From the NCBI GenBank assembly GCA_016184365.1, contig JACPCW010000077.1, positions 1-64,000 on the forward strand: DNA of 64,000 nucleotides. Reading direction: 5' to 3'. The number at the start of each line of letters is the position of its first letter. The stretch's first letter is position 1. A model generated the notes under the pieces. It saw only the letters and a program-made list of their open reading frames with translations. It was not told the origin of the DNA and searched no databases. Shown in pieces: positions 18,350 through 27,616 of the stretch. Source of the DNA: Candidatus Rokuibacteriota bacterium. Its GTDB lineage: Bacteria; Methylomirabilota; Methylomirabilia; Rokubacteriales; CSP1-6. The translations under genes were made by a program, and so were the position numbers.

Positions 18350-19537
18350 CTACTCGTCCCAGTACGTCTCGAGGCCGGCGGTCTTGAGCGCGCCTGCCCG
18401 CACCTTCATCCAGTGCTTGGGGAAGTCGGCGACCTTGATCTTCTTCTCGGACGCCTCGCCCTGGGCGCGGTCCCAGGCGCCCTGCAGCACCTCCTGCCGC
18501 TTGAGCAGCGACTGGTTGTGCTTCTCGAGCTCCGCGGTCCAGACGCCCTTCTCCTTGAAGTAGCGGATGGCGCCGTTGTGATAGGGCATGACCCACTTCA
18601 GGCGCTGCTTCTTCAGGTCGAAGCCGTCGTTGCCGGGATGCGCCGCGACGTAGTCAGGAAGCAGGTCGTAGAGCAGCTTGGTCTGCTGGTACACGATCTC
18701 GTCCGGCTGGTTCGCGTACGCCGTGACGATCGGATAGCCGTACGTCGCGCCCTTGTGCGGAGCGTCCTTCGAGATCGGCGGCGCGCCAACGGTGGCCACG
18801 TTGTACTCGAAATACGGCGCGGCCTTCTTGAGCCGCTGCCAGCAGGCGGGATCTTCCTGCGGGCTCGGGACCGCCGGGGCGATGTACTTGCGCGGCGAGG
18901 CGGCCAGCTCGTACACGACGCCGGAGTTCGTGCTCGCGATGTAGGCGTCGGCCGTGCCCTCGATCACCGCGCGGCCGGCGGCGCCCCAGCTCGGGAAATC
19001 GGTCTTCTTCACGTCGTTCCACGTGAGGTTCGCGCACGCGAGGAAGGCCGTCATGTTCTGGTTGAGCGCGGGCGCGCCGACGACCCACGCGATCCGCTTG
19101 CCCTTCAGATCGAACACGGTCTTCGCGCCGGTGTCGCCGCCGGCGGCGACGTTGCCGGTGTTGAAGTCGCCCCATGCCGCGCCGACGATGCGCACGGGCT
19201 GGGGACCCCAGTCCGTCCCCGCGAACTCGAACACGGCCTCCTGCGACAGGAACGACGCGATCCCGAGCGCGCCGAACTGCGCGCGACCGGAGGCGAGCGG
19301 CGCCTGGCGGGAGACGTCGTTGCCGGCGGGAATGACGCGCACGGTGATGCCGGCCTTCTGCGCCATCGCGTGGCCGATCGATGCGGCCTGGATGTAGCCC
19401 GCGGAGCCGACGTCATAGGCCGTCCACACGAGCGTCCTCGGCATGCGGGTCTGCGCGTCGCCGGGGAGCGCGAACGACACGAGCAACACGACCGCGGCCA
19501 GCGCGGTGAGCGCGGTGGCCGCCCTGAGCTTCGACAT
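18350..19537 (-). CDS. TAXI family TRAP solute-binding protein
   Basis: 395 residues with a signal peptide (MSKLRAATALTALAAVVLLV, cleaved near ALPGDAQT). The start of the mature protein (LVWTAYDVGSAGY, then SIGHAMAQKAGITVRVIPAG) is the TAXI fold's first ligand lobe, and RAQFGALG follows. It is periplasmic and delivers the ligand to the fused permease. The ATG at 19537 has AAGGAGGAGA a few bases upstream, so the ATG 12 codons earlier is less likely. First gene of a two-gene TRAP operon. Confidence 0.93.
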   Translation of the reverse strand: MSKLRAATALTALAAVVLLVSFALPGDAQTRMPRTLVWTAYDVGSAGYIQAASIGHAMAQKAGITVRVIPAGNDVSRQAPLASGRAQFGALGIASFLSQEAVFEFAGTDWGPQPVRIVGAAWGDFNTGNVAAGGDTGAKTVFDLKGKRIAWVVGAPALNQNMTAFLACANLTWNDVKKTDFPSWGAAGRAVIEGTADAYIASTNSGVVYELAASPRKYIAPAVPSPQEDPACWQRLKKAAPYFEYNVATVGAPPISKDAPHKGATYGYPIVTAYANQPDEIVYQQTKLLYDLLPDYVAAHPGNDGFDLKKQRLKWVMPYHNGAIRYFKEKGVWTAELEKHNQSLLKRQEVLQGAWDRAQGEASEKKIKVADFPKHWMKVRAGALKTAGLETYWDE

Positions 19538-19625
19538 GGATCTCCTCCTTGGGGGGTCGATCGACGAGTGCAACCTTCTATCCGCGATTCTGCCGATGCG
19601 TCAAGGTGACAGGGATCACAACGTG

Positions 19626-20913
19626 TCAGGAGCCGCCGCCCGCCGCCGGCGCCGGCCGCATGACGCGGCGTCGGCCCAACCGCTCACGGACGTGCTCGAG
19701 ATACACGTAGATCACCGGCGTGATGTAGAGCGTCAGGAGCTGCGAGAGCAGCAGACCGCCGACGACCGCGAGGCCCAGTGACTGCCGCACCTCGCCGCCG
19801 GCGCCGAGACCGAGAGCGATGGGCAGCGTGCCCGCGATCGCCGCGACCGTCGTCATCATGATCGGCCGGAAGCGAATGAGCGCGCCTTCGCGGATCGCCG
19901 CGTCGGGCGCGCGTCCGCCGCGCTGCGCGTCGAGCGCGAAGTCGATCATCATGATCGCGTTCTTCTTCACGATGCCGATCAGCATGATCACGCCGATGAA
20001 GCCGTAGAAGTCGAGGTCCTTCCCGAACAGCCACAGCGTGGCGAGCGCGCCGATGCCCGCCGACGGCAGTCCCGAGAGAATCGTCAGCGGGTGCACGAAG
20101 CTCTCGTAGAGGATGCCGAGCACGATGTAGATCACGAGCACCGCGGCCAGCAGCAGCAGCCCGAGACCCTGGAGCGACGCCTGGAACGCCTGCGCCGCGC
20201 CCTGGAAGCTCGACGTGATCGTCGCGGGCAGTCGCGCTTCGCGCTCGGCGCGCCGGACCATCGTGATGGCGTCACCGAGCGCCACGCCGGGCCCGGTGTT
20301 GAACGAGATCGTCACCGACGGCAGCTGGCCGACGTGGTTCACGGTGAGCGGTCCCGCGCCCTCGCGGAAGGTGGCGACGGCGGCGAGCGGCACGAGCCGG
20401 TCGCCCGAGCCCTTCAGGTAGAGCGCCGACAGCGCGTCCGCGTCGCGCTGGAACTCCGGCGCGAGCTCCATGATGACCCAGTACTGATTCGACGCCGTCA
20501 TGATCGTCCCGACCTGCCGGCCGCCATACGCGTTGTAGAGCGCGGTCTCGACCTGGCCGGCGGACAGCCCGAGCGCCGAGGCCTTCTCGCGATCGATGTC
20601 GACCTGCACCTCGGCGCTCGTCAGCTGCAGATCGGTCGTGACGTCGCGCAGGCCGCCGAGGCCGCGCAGGCGTGACTCCATCGTCTCCGCCCACTGATAC
20701 AGCTCACCCGCGTCGGTGCCGGACAGCGTGTACTGGTACACGCTCTTCGTGAGCTGGCCGCCGATGCGGATCGCCGGCGGGTTCTGCAGAAACACGCGGA
20801 GGCCGGGGATCTTCGCCAGCTCGGGCTGCAGCCCGCGAATGACGTCGTCGACGTGCCAGGCCGATCATGACGAGCGTCGTCATGACCGGCCGTCGGATGA
20901 ACAGGGAGCTCAT
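19626..20913 (-). pseudogene. RND efflux permease with large internal deletion
   Basis: The first 19 codons (MSSLFIRRPVMTTLVMIGL, ATG at 20913) are a perfect RND/AcrB N-terminus. They run straight, out of frame, into the second periplasmic loop (VDDVIRGLQPELAKIPG, then VFLQNPPAIRIGGQ) and then the intact C-terminal half with membrane spans (FYGFIGVIMLIGIVKKNAIM). A full permease has about 1030 residues; roughly 620 are gone, including half the membrane domain and the proton-relay helix 4. The remaining frame begins with no good start codon. It cannot work as a pump. Its TAG-side neighbour is the equally damaged adaptor gene. Confidence 0.88.
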
Positions 20914-22032
20914 TGCTTCGCCGGTGGTGCGGTCGGTGGTGACGCGGCCGCGGGCGGCTCGGCCTGCGCCTGGACTTTCGCGCCCGGGAACAACCGCAGC
21001 TGGCCCTCGGTCACGACCGTCTCGCCCGGCTTCACGCCCTGCGCGATGACGATCTGACCCTCGACTTCACGTCCGGCGTCGACCGGCCGCGAGTCCACCG
21101 TGGCGCCCGGCTTCACGACGAAGACGTAGCGTCCCTGCTGACCCGTCTGCACGGCGGGCGCGGGGACGACGACCGCCGGCTCCGTCGCGAGCGTGAGCAC
21201 GACGTTCATGAACTGCCCGGGCCACAGCATGATCGGATCGTTCGCGAACGTGGCTTTCAGCTGAATCGTGCCCGTGGCCGGATCCACGCGGTTGTCGATG
21301 AACGTCAGCTCGCCCCGTGCGATCCGCTCGCTGCTCTTGGGACTGACGGCGTCGACGGCGAGCCGGCCCTGGCCGGCGCGATAGCGCTGCACCGCCGGCA
21401 GATGGCGCTCCGGCAATGCGAAGCCGATCTCGACCGGCGTGAGCTCGTTGATCAGGACGAGCGCGGTGTGGTTCGGCGCGATGAGACTGCCTTCGTGCAC
21501 CTGGACGGCGCCCGTGCGGCCGCGCATCGGCGCGCGAATCGTCGCGTAGCCCGTCTGAACCCGCGCGTTCTGCACGACGGCGCGGTCGCGCGCACCGTCG
21601 CTTCGAGCGACCGCGCGCGCGTCCGGATCTGTTCGTACTGCGACTGCGCGACGAAGCCCTTGCGCACGAGCTCCTCGTAGCGCTGCGCTTCGCGCTGCGC
21701 GTTTTCGAGCTCGCCGGTGCTCCGCGCGAGGTTCGCCTCCGCCTGGCGAAGCTCGGCCTGCATCGGGCGCGCGTCGATCGTGAAGAGCAGGTCGCCTTCG
21801 CGAACGTCCTGGCCTTCCTTGAAATGAATCTTCGTGAGCGTGCCGCCGACGCGCGACCGGACGGTCACGCTCTCCGTGGGCTGCACGGTGCCGATCGCGC
21901 GGAGCTGGATGGGGACGGACTTCTCCTGCGCGGTGGCGACGACGACGGGCACCGTTGCGCGGGCGCCCGCGAGCACGCGCCGGCAGCCGCGCACGCGAGC
22001 AGGAGCCAGACGACGGCGCGCAGCCGATACAC
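20910..22032 (-). pseudogene. RND periplasmic adaptor (membrane fusion protein), frameshifted twice
   Basis: Two overlapping frames together make one adaptor of the AcrA/MdtA family. Piece 1: a lipoprotein signal from GTG 22032 (VYRLRAVVWLLLACAAAG, then lipobox Cys) in one frame, broken around 21965. Piece 2: TVPVVVATAQEKSVPIQLRA with the lipoyl/hairpin region (EGQDVREGDLLFTIDARPM). Piece 3, after a one-base loss near 21589 (T-V-R-A then D-R-A-V-V-Q): TGYATIRAPMRGRTG onward to the beta-barrel end. Each shift is repaired by one base, so decay is recent. It overlaps the permease remnant by 4 bp as in a working operon. Confidence 0.85.
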
Positions 22033-22087
22033 GCAGCTTGTCGAGCAAGCGACGTGCCGCTGACATGCAGGTTAAGCTGTCGTGGTG

Positions 22088-22194
22088 GGGCGAAGCCGCA
22101 GCACGGCGTGGCATCGGGAGGTGAGGCCGGTCGACGGCCGAGCCGACACTACGATGAAGAGCCGCAGGCGGAGCGTGTGCGAGGCGAGTCTGTG
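22088..22194 (+). repeat. R1 leader repeat, copy A
   Basis: 107 bp from GGGCGAAGCC to GTCTGTG, nearly identical to copies at 30730-30836 (minus) and 55752-55858. Its last bases are the GTG start codon of the following E1-like gene. An open frame from GTG 22085 to TGA 22195 gives 36 residues (GRSRSTAWHREVRP early, CEASL at the end) and overlaps that start as GTGA. GAGGCGAG, 7-14 bases before the start, can act as a weak ribosome site. The middle carries the hairpin GGCCG-GTCGA-CGGCC. Confidence 0.85.
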
Positions 22195-24585
22195 AGAATC
22201 GATCCCGACCGCCTCGCGTGTCTCCGTGCGCTCGAACAGAAAGTGCTGTGGCTCTCGACGTGGATGGTGCACCACGCGAACCACGTCCGGCCGCATCACG
22301 ACGGGCTGAAGGTCGGCGGCCACCAGGCGTCGTCGGCGTCGTCGCTCGACATCATGACGGCGCTCTACTTCGACGTCCTGCGGCCCGAAGATCGCGTCGC
22401 CGTGAAGCCGCACGCGAGCCCGGTGTTTCACGCGATCCAGTACCTCTACGGCAGGCAGAGCCGCGAAAGCCTCGAGCGCTTCCGCGCGCTCGGTGGCGCG
22501 CAGGCGTATCCGTCGCGAACGAAGGACACGGACGACGTCGATTTCTCGACCGGCTCGGTCGGGCTCGGCGTCGCGCTCACGCTGTGCGCCGCGCTCGTCC
22601 AGGACTACGTCGCGCTGCACGATCTGCTGCCGCCGGGCGTGCGCCCGGGCCGCATGATCGCCATCGCCGGCGACGCCGAGTTCGACGAGGGCAACGTCTT
22701 CGAGGCGATGCTCGAGGGCTGGAAGCACGACGTGCGCAGCGTCTGGTGGATCGTCGACTACAACCGCCAGAGCCTCGACACCGTCGTCAGCGATCGGCTC
22801 TTCACCCGGATCGAGGACATCTGCCGGACGACGGGCTTCGACGTCGTCGTGCTGAAGTACGGCAAGCGGCTCCAGGAGGTCGCGCGCCGTCCGGGCGGCG
22901 AGGCGCTCATCCGCTGGATCGACGAATGTCCGAACTCGGTGTACTCGGCGCTCACGTTCAAGGGCGGCGCCGCGTGGCGCGCGCAGCTCGAGCGCGACCT
23001 CAAGCAGGACGAGACGCGCGCCATCATCGACGCCCTCGACGATGCCGCGCTGCATGCGCTCATGACGAACCTCGCCGGCCACGATCTCGAATCGCTGCTC
23101 GAGGCGTTCCACGCCGCGCCGGACGACCGGGCGCGCTGCTTCCTCGCCTACACCATCAAGGGCTACCGGCTCCCGCTCGCGGGTCACAAGGACAACCACG
23201 CCGGCATGCTCACGCCGGGGCAGCTGACGGCGTTTCAGCGTGAGATGCGCGTGCCGGAGGGGCGCGAGTGGGATCCGTTCGTCGGACTCGACGTGTCCGA
23301 GGACCGGTTGCGCGCGTTTCTCGCGAGCTCGCCCCTCGCGAGCACGGAACGTCGTATCCACGCAGCGCCCGACGTCGCCGTGCCGGACACGGTCGACATC
23401 CCGCGCGACGTCGAAGTCTCGACGCAGACCGGCTTCGGCCGGATCCTGAGCGATCTCGGCTCCGGCGACACGGAGCTCGCCGCGCGGCTCGTCACGACGT
23501 CACCGGACGTGACGCTGTCGACCAACCTCGGCGGCTGGGTGAATCGCCGCGGCATCTTCCATCGCTCGGAGTACCGCGACGCGTTCCGCGACATGGACGT
23601 GCCGTCGCCGCAGAAGTGGGTGATGTCGCCGTCCGGCCAGCACTTCGAGCTCGGCATCGCGGAGCACAACCTGTTCATCATGCTGGCGGCGCTCGGACTG
23701 TCCGCGCCGCTGTTCGGCGTGCGGCTGCTGCCGGTCGGCACGCTCTACGATCCGTTCGTGCTGCGCGGTCTCGATGCCTTCGGCTATGCGTGCTACCAGG
23801 ACGCGCGCTTCATGGTCGTCGGCACGCCGGCCGGCATCAGCCTCGCGCCCGAGGGCGGCGCGCATCAGTCGATCATGACGCCGCTCGTCGGCATGGCGAT
23901 GGACCGGCTCGCGAGCTTCGAGCCCGCGTTCGTCGACGAGCTCGCGGAGATGATGCTGTGGGGCTTCCGTCATCTGCAGGCCGCCGACGGCGGCTCGGTG
24001 TACCTCCGGCTCACGACGCGTCCGCTGCCGCAGCCGCAGCGCGAAATGACGCCGGCGCTGCGCGCCGCGGTGATCGAAGGCGCGTACTGGATACGCGAGC
24101 CGGAGCCCGACACCGATCTCGTGCTCGTGTACTGCGGCGCCGTGGCGCCGGAAGCCATGGCCGCGCACGCCGCGATCGTCGACGACGTCGCCGGCGCCGG
24201 ACTGCTGGCCATCACGTCGCCGGACCGGCTGTACGCCGACTGGCGCGCGAGCAACACCGGAACGCGGTCCCGATCACGCATCGAGCAGCTGCTCGCACAG
24301 GCGCCCGGCGCGGCGCTCGTGACCGTGCTCGACGGACACCCGGCGACGCTGTCGTGGCTGGGCTCGGTGCACGGACAGCGCATGTATCCGCTCGGCGTCG
24401 ATCACTTCGGACAGTCGGGCGACATCGCGGACCTCTATCGCCTGCACGGCATCGACGAAGACGCGATCATCGACGCGGCCGCGCGCGCGTGTCTCGACCG
24501 ATTGAGCTGGGGACCCCGAAATGGCCCCCAGACCCCCAACGCTCGGAGCGCCCCGGGCAACCCGTGGCGCTCCTCGAATTCCTAG
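22192..24585 (+). CDS. Transketolase/pyruvate dehydrogenase E1-like thiamine diphosphate enzyme
   Basis: 797 residues in one chain, built like homodimeric E1 (AceE) and transketolase. The N-terminal thiamine-diphosphate domain shows GHQASSASSLDIMTAL and the cofactor motif GDAEFDEGN with a downstream N. A central pyrimidine-binding domain (GQHFELGIAEHNLFIM) and a C-terminal domain follow. It decarboxylates a 2-keto acid or transfers a two-carbon unit; the exact substrate is uncertain. The GTG start sits at the end of repeat R1, overlapping its small frame. The last 26 residues (from SWGPRNGPQTP) are encoded by repeat R2, so the native C-terminus was replaced. The stop shares CTAG with the convergent nudC stop. 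Confidence 0.85.
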   Translation: MRIDPDRLACLRALEQKVLWLSTWMVHHANHVRPHHDGLKVGGHQASSASSLDIMTALYFDVLRPEDRVAVKPHASPVFHAIQYLYGRQSRESLERFRALGGAQAYPSRTKDTDDVDFSTGSVGLGVALTLCAALVQDYVALHDLLPPGVRPGRMIAIAGDAEFDEGNVFEAMLEGWKHDVRSVWWIVDYNRQSLDTVVSDRLFTRIEDICRTTGFDVVVLKYGKRLQEVARRPGGEALIRWIDECPNSVYSALTFKGGAAWRAQLERDLKQDETRAIIDALDDAALHALMTNLAGHDLESLLEAFHAAPDDRARCFLAYTIKGYRLPLAGHKDNHAGMLTPGQLTAFQREMRVPEGREWDPFVGLDVSEDRLRAFLASSPLASTERRIHAAPDVAVPDTVDIPRDVEVSTQTGFGRILSDLGSGDTELAARLVTTSPDVTLSTNLGGWVNRRGIFHRSEYRDAFRDMDVPSPQKWVMSPSGQHFELGIAEHNLFIMLAALGLSAPLFGVRLLPVGTLYDPFVLRGLDAFGYACYQDARFMVVGTPAGISLAPEGGAHQSIMTPLVGMAMDRLASFEPAFVDELAEMMLWGFRHLQAADGGSVYLRLTTRPLPQPQREMTPALRAAVIEGAYWIREPEPDTDLVLVYCGAVAPEAMAAHAAIVDDVAGAGLLAITSPDRLYADWRASNTGTRSRSRIEQLLAQAPGAALVTVLDGHPATLSWLGSVHGQRMYPLGVDHFGQSGDIADLYRLHGIDEDAIIDAAARACLDRLSWGPRNGPQTPNARSAPGNPWRSSNS
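24508..24576 (+). repeat. R2 double-hairpin repeat, copy 1
   Basis: First hairpin: TGGGGACC paired with GGCCCCCA around CCGAAAT. Second: GGAGCGCC/GGCGCTCC enclosing C-CGGG-CAA-CCCG-T. It lies inside the 3' end of the E1-like gene and up to the convergent nudC stop. Compared with copy 9, the inner stem changes on both sides (CGGC/GCCG to CGGG/CCCG), keeping pairing. Confidence 0.85.
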
Positions 24586-25448
24586 CGCATCGCGAAGTTG
24601 CGGATGATGTAGCCGGCGATGGAGTGGCGCGACGGGCTGATCGGGAGCTGGTCGCGCGGAAACCAGCGCGCGTCTTCCAGCTCGTCGGTATCGACGGCGA
24701 CGTCGCCGCCGGCGTACTCGGCGACGAAGCCCACCATGAGCTGGCTCGGGAACGGCCAGTTCTGGCTGCCGACGTACGTGACGTTCTTCACGTCGACGCC
24801 GACCTCTTCCTTCACCTCGCGGCGCACCGCGCCCTCGAGCGACTCGCCGTTGTCGACGAAGCCGGCGACGAGCGCGTAGCGGCCAGGTGCCCATTCGGCC
24901 TTGCGCGCGAGCAGGCAGCGGTCGCCATCGATCACGAGCGTGATCACCGCGGGGTGCAGGTGCGGATAGTGCTCGTACTTGCACTTCGGGCAGCGCTTGC
25001 CCCATTCACCACCGATGCGCTCCGTCGGTTCGCCGCACCGCGGGCAGAATCCGCTCGTCGACTCCCACCAGAGCGCCTGCATCGCCATGCCGCCCAGGGA
25101 CAGGAGCGTGTCCGGCAGCTTCGTGCCGCGCATCGGGACGACGGTCTGCGGCTGCAGTCCCGACGGGCACGCGCGGTCCTTCGCGACCGGCACGACCCAG
25201 CACGGCGTGCCGTTCCACGTGCCAAGCCAGAAGGGCGCGCGGTCTTCGAGGTCGATCGGGCACGCGCCGGACGGCAGCAGGAACCGGTCGGCGTCGGGCA
25301 CGACGAGCAGCGACTGCTCCTGCACGAGGAGCCAGTGCCCGTCGCCGTCTTTCGGCGCGGCGCCGTGCTTGCCCGGCGTGAATTCCGCGCCGAGGACCTC
25401 GCGGTTGAACGGCAGATAGACGCTGAGCGGCGTGTTGTCGGTCGTCAT
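24582..25448 (-). CDS. nudC: NAD(H) pyrophosphatase/NAD-capped RNA decapping Nudix hydrolase
   Basis: 288 residues. It has an N-terminal domain, a zinc site CPRC...CPKC, the Nudix box (GESLEGAVRREVKEEVGVD, fitting Gx5Ex7REUxEExGU) and SQNWPFP, the NudC-specific variant of SQPWPFP. It hydrolyses NADH to NMNH plus AMP and removes NAD caps from RNA. ATG at 25448 overlaps the stop of the upstream flavin oxidoreductase (ATGA), so the two are translationally coupled. Its TAG stop shares the palindrome CTAG with the convergent E1-like gene. Confidence 0.95.
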   Translation of the reverse strand: MTTDNTPLSVYLPFNREVLGAEFTPGKHGAAPKDGDGHWLLVQEQSLLVVPDADRFLLPSGACPIDLEDRAPFWLGTWNGTPCWVVPVAKDRACPSGLQPQTVVPMRGTKLPDTLLSLGGMAMQALWWESTSGFCPRCGEPTERIGGEWGKRCPKCKYEHYPHLHPAVITLVIDGDRCLLARKAEWAPGRYALVAGFVDNGESLEGAVRREVKEEVGVDVKNVTYVGSQNWPFPSQLMVGFVAEYAGGDVAVDTDELEDARWFPRDQLPISPSRHSIAGYIIRNFAMR

Positions 25449-26455
25449 CGGAGTCCACAGACCTCCGCGATCAGTTCGTACGAGCGCAGCCGCGCCTTCG
25501 GGTCGTGCGTGATCGTGACGATCACGAGCTCGTCCGCGGCGTGCTCGGCGGCGAACGCGGTCAGCTGCTCGCGCACCTGTTCCGGCGCGCCGGCGATGCG
25601 GCGGCGCTGCGCATGCTCGACGATGGCGAGCTCGCGCGGCGTGTAGGGATACCGTTCGGCTTCCTCCACGGACGGATACGGTCCGCCGCGACCGGTGTAG
25701 AGCCGGACGATGAAGAGCTCGCGGCTCTTCGCGAGTCGCACCGCCTCGGCTTCGGTATCCGCGCACACGACGAACACGGCCGCCGCGGCGCGCGGGCTCG
25801 CCAGGCGGCTCGACGGTTGAAAGCGCGCGCGGTATTCCTGCATCGCCTCCACGCTGCCGTCGGCGGAGATGAAGTGCGCGAACGCGAACGCCACGCCGAA
25901 GTGCGCCGCGAGCATCGCGCTCTCGCCGCTCGAGCCGAGCATCCAGATCTCCGGCGTCGTCGTCGTGCGCGGCGTGGCCTTCACGCTGGCGAACGGATGC
26001 TCGCTCGGGAGCGCGTCGTCGAGCCACCCGATGAGATCCGTCACCTGGCGCGGATAGAGCTCCGCGCCGCGCGGCGCGCCGTACGCGAGCGCGCGCGCCG
26101 TGAGCTGGTCGCTGCCCGGCGCGCGGCCGAGCCCGAGGTCGATGCGGCCGGGGAAGAGCGTCTCGAGCATGCGGAACTGTTCGGCGACCTTCAGCGGGCT
26201 GTAGTGCGACAGCATCACGCCGCCGGCGCCGACACGCAGCCGCGACGTCCGCGACGCGACGTGGCCGATCAGGATCTCCGGCGCCGAGCCGGCGAGACCG
26301 GACGTCGCGTGATGCTCCGCGAGCCAGTACCGGTGATAGCCGAGACGGTCGGCGGCGGCCGCGAGCTCGAGCGTTTCCTGCACCGCGTCCGCGGGGGTGA
26401 GACCGCTGCGCACCGGCGATTGATCGAGTACGCTGAGGAGCATCGCTCCGATCAT
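25445..26455 (-). CDS. LLM class flavin-dependent oxidoreductase (LuxA-like)
   Basis: About 336 residues, a bacterial luciferase-like monooxygenase using FMN or F420. Typical signatures are LSVLDQSPVRSG at the start, YWLAEHHATSGLAGSAPEI, RVGAGGVMLSHYSPLKVAEQF and PGRIDLGLGRAPGSD. Two ATGs are possible, 26455 (MIGAMLLSV) and 26443 (MLLSVLDQ); neither has a well-spaced ribosome site and the second matches family starts better. Only 15-27 bp separate it from the divergent flavin oxidoreductase start at 26471. It is coupled to nudC downstream. Confidence 0.9.
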   Translation of the reverse strand: MIGAMLLSVLDQSPVRSGLTPADAVQETLELAAAADRLGYHRYWLAEHHATSGLAGSAPEILIGHVASRTSRLRVGAGGVMLSHYSPLKVAEQFRMLETLFPGRIDLGLGRAPGSDQLTARALAYGAPRGAELYPRQVTDLIGWLDDALPSEHPFASVKATPRTTTTPEIWMLGSSGESAMLAAHFGVAFAFAHFISADGSVEAMQEYRARFQPSSRLASPRAAAAVFVVCADTEAEAVRLAKSRELFIVRLYTGRGGPYPSVEEAERYPYTPRELAIVEHAQRRRIAGAPEQVREQLTAFAAEHAADELVIVTITHDPKARLRSYELIAEVCGLR

Positions 26456-26470
26456 CTTATAGGAGGCCTC

Positions 26471-27616
26471 ATGCTTCGGTTCGGCATCTTCCTCGCGCCG
26501 TTCCACGCGCTGCACGAAAATCCGACGCTCGCGATCGAGCGCGATTTCGAGCTCGTGCAGCATCTCGACCGGCTCGATTACGACGAGGCGTGGATCGGCG
26601 AGCACCACTCGGCCGGACTGGAGATCATTCCGTCGCCGGAGCTCTTCATCGCCGCCGCGGCGGAGCGCACGCGCCACATTCGGCTCGGCACCGGCGTGAG
26701 CTCGCTCCCGTATCACAACCCGATGATTCTCGCGGACCGGATGCAGCAGCTCGACCACCAGACGCGCGGCCGCGCGATGTTCGGCGTCGGTCCCGGCGCC
26801 TTGCCGTCCGATGCCGTCATGCTCGGGATCGATCCGCTCCGGCAGCGCGACATGATGGACGAGGCGCTCGACGTCATCGTGCCGCTGCTGCGCGGCGAGC
26901 CGGTGACGCACAAGGGCGACTGGTTCAATCTCGTCGACGCGCGCCTGCAGCTGCCGCCGTACACGCGCCCGCACATGGAGATGGCCGTGGCGGCGATGGT
27001 CTCGCCGTCGGGCCCGCGCTCGGCGGGCAAGCACGGCATCGGCCTGCTGTCGATCGGGACGGTGATGAAGACGGCGTACATGAGCCTCGCGCAGATGTGG
27101 CAGATCTGCGAAGACATGGCGCGCGAGCACGGCACGCGGGTGACGCGCGACACGTGGCGCGTCGTCACGCCGATGCACGTCGCCGAGACGCGCGAGAAGG
27201 CGCTCGCCGACGTCCGCTTCGGGCTGCGCGACTGGATCCGGTACTACACCGAGGTCATCGCGCTGCCGTTCGAGCTGACCGGGACGCTCGACCAGCGCGT
27301 CGAGCAGTACATCGACACCGGACACGCGATCATCGGCTCCCCGGACGACGCCGTCGCGCGCATCGAGGAGCTGCAGAAGATGTCGGGCGGCTTCGGCACG
27401 ATCCTGCAGCTCGCGCACAACTGGGCCGATTTCCCCGAGACGCTGAAGAGCTACGAGCTGATGGCGCGGTACGTGATGCCACGGTTCCAGGGCTCGAACG
27501 TCGGCCGCGAAGAGAGCACGGCGTGGTCGTCGGCCCGGCGCGCCGCGCTGATGAGCGCCGGCCGGAAGGCGAAAGAGCTCGCGACGAAGAAGTTCACCGA
27601 GGAGCGGAAGCGATGA
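26471..27616 (+). CDS. LLM class flavin-dependent oxidoreductase (limonene monooxygenase-like)
   Basis: 381 residues, luciferase-like TIM barrel. Signatures: FGIFLAPFHALHENP, WIGEHHSAGLEIIPSPELFI, IRLGTGVSSLPYHNPMILADR and RAMFGVGPGALPSD. It resembles the limonene 1,2-monooxygenase branch; a real substrate is unknown. AGGAGG stands 4 bases before the ATG. The stop overlaps the peptidase start (ATGA), and a run of coupled genes follows through 30191. Confidence 0.92.
   Translation: MLRFGIFLAPFHALHENPTLAIERDFELVQHLDRLDYDEAWIGEHHSAGLEIIPSPELFIAAAAERTRHIRLGTGVSSLPYHNPMILADRMQQLDHQTRGRAMFGVGPGALPSDAVMLGIDPLRQRDMMDEALDVIVPLLRGEPVTHKGDWFNLVDARLQLPPYTRPHMEMAVAAMVSPSGPRSAGKHGIGLLSIGTVMKTAYMSLAQMWQICEDMAREHGTRVTRDTWRVVTPMHVAETREKALADVRFGLRDWIRYYTEVIALPFELTGTLDQRVEQYIDTGHAIIGSPDDAVARIEELQKMSGGFGTILQLAHNWADFPETLKSYELMARYVMPRFQGSNVGREESTAWSSARRAALMSAGRKAKELATKKFTEERKR

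Noticed and set aside
16844-19609. 921-codon open frame antisense to the TRAP genes
   Set aside because: His/Arg/Glu-rich shadow without domains; the minus strand clearly encodes membrane and binding proteins.
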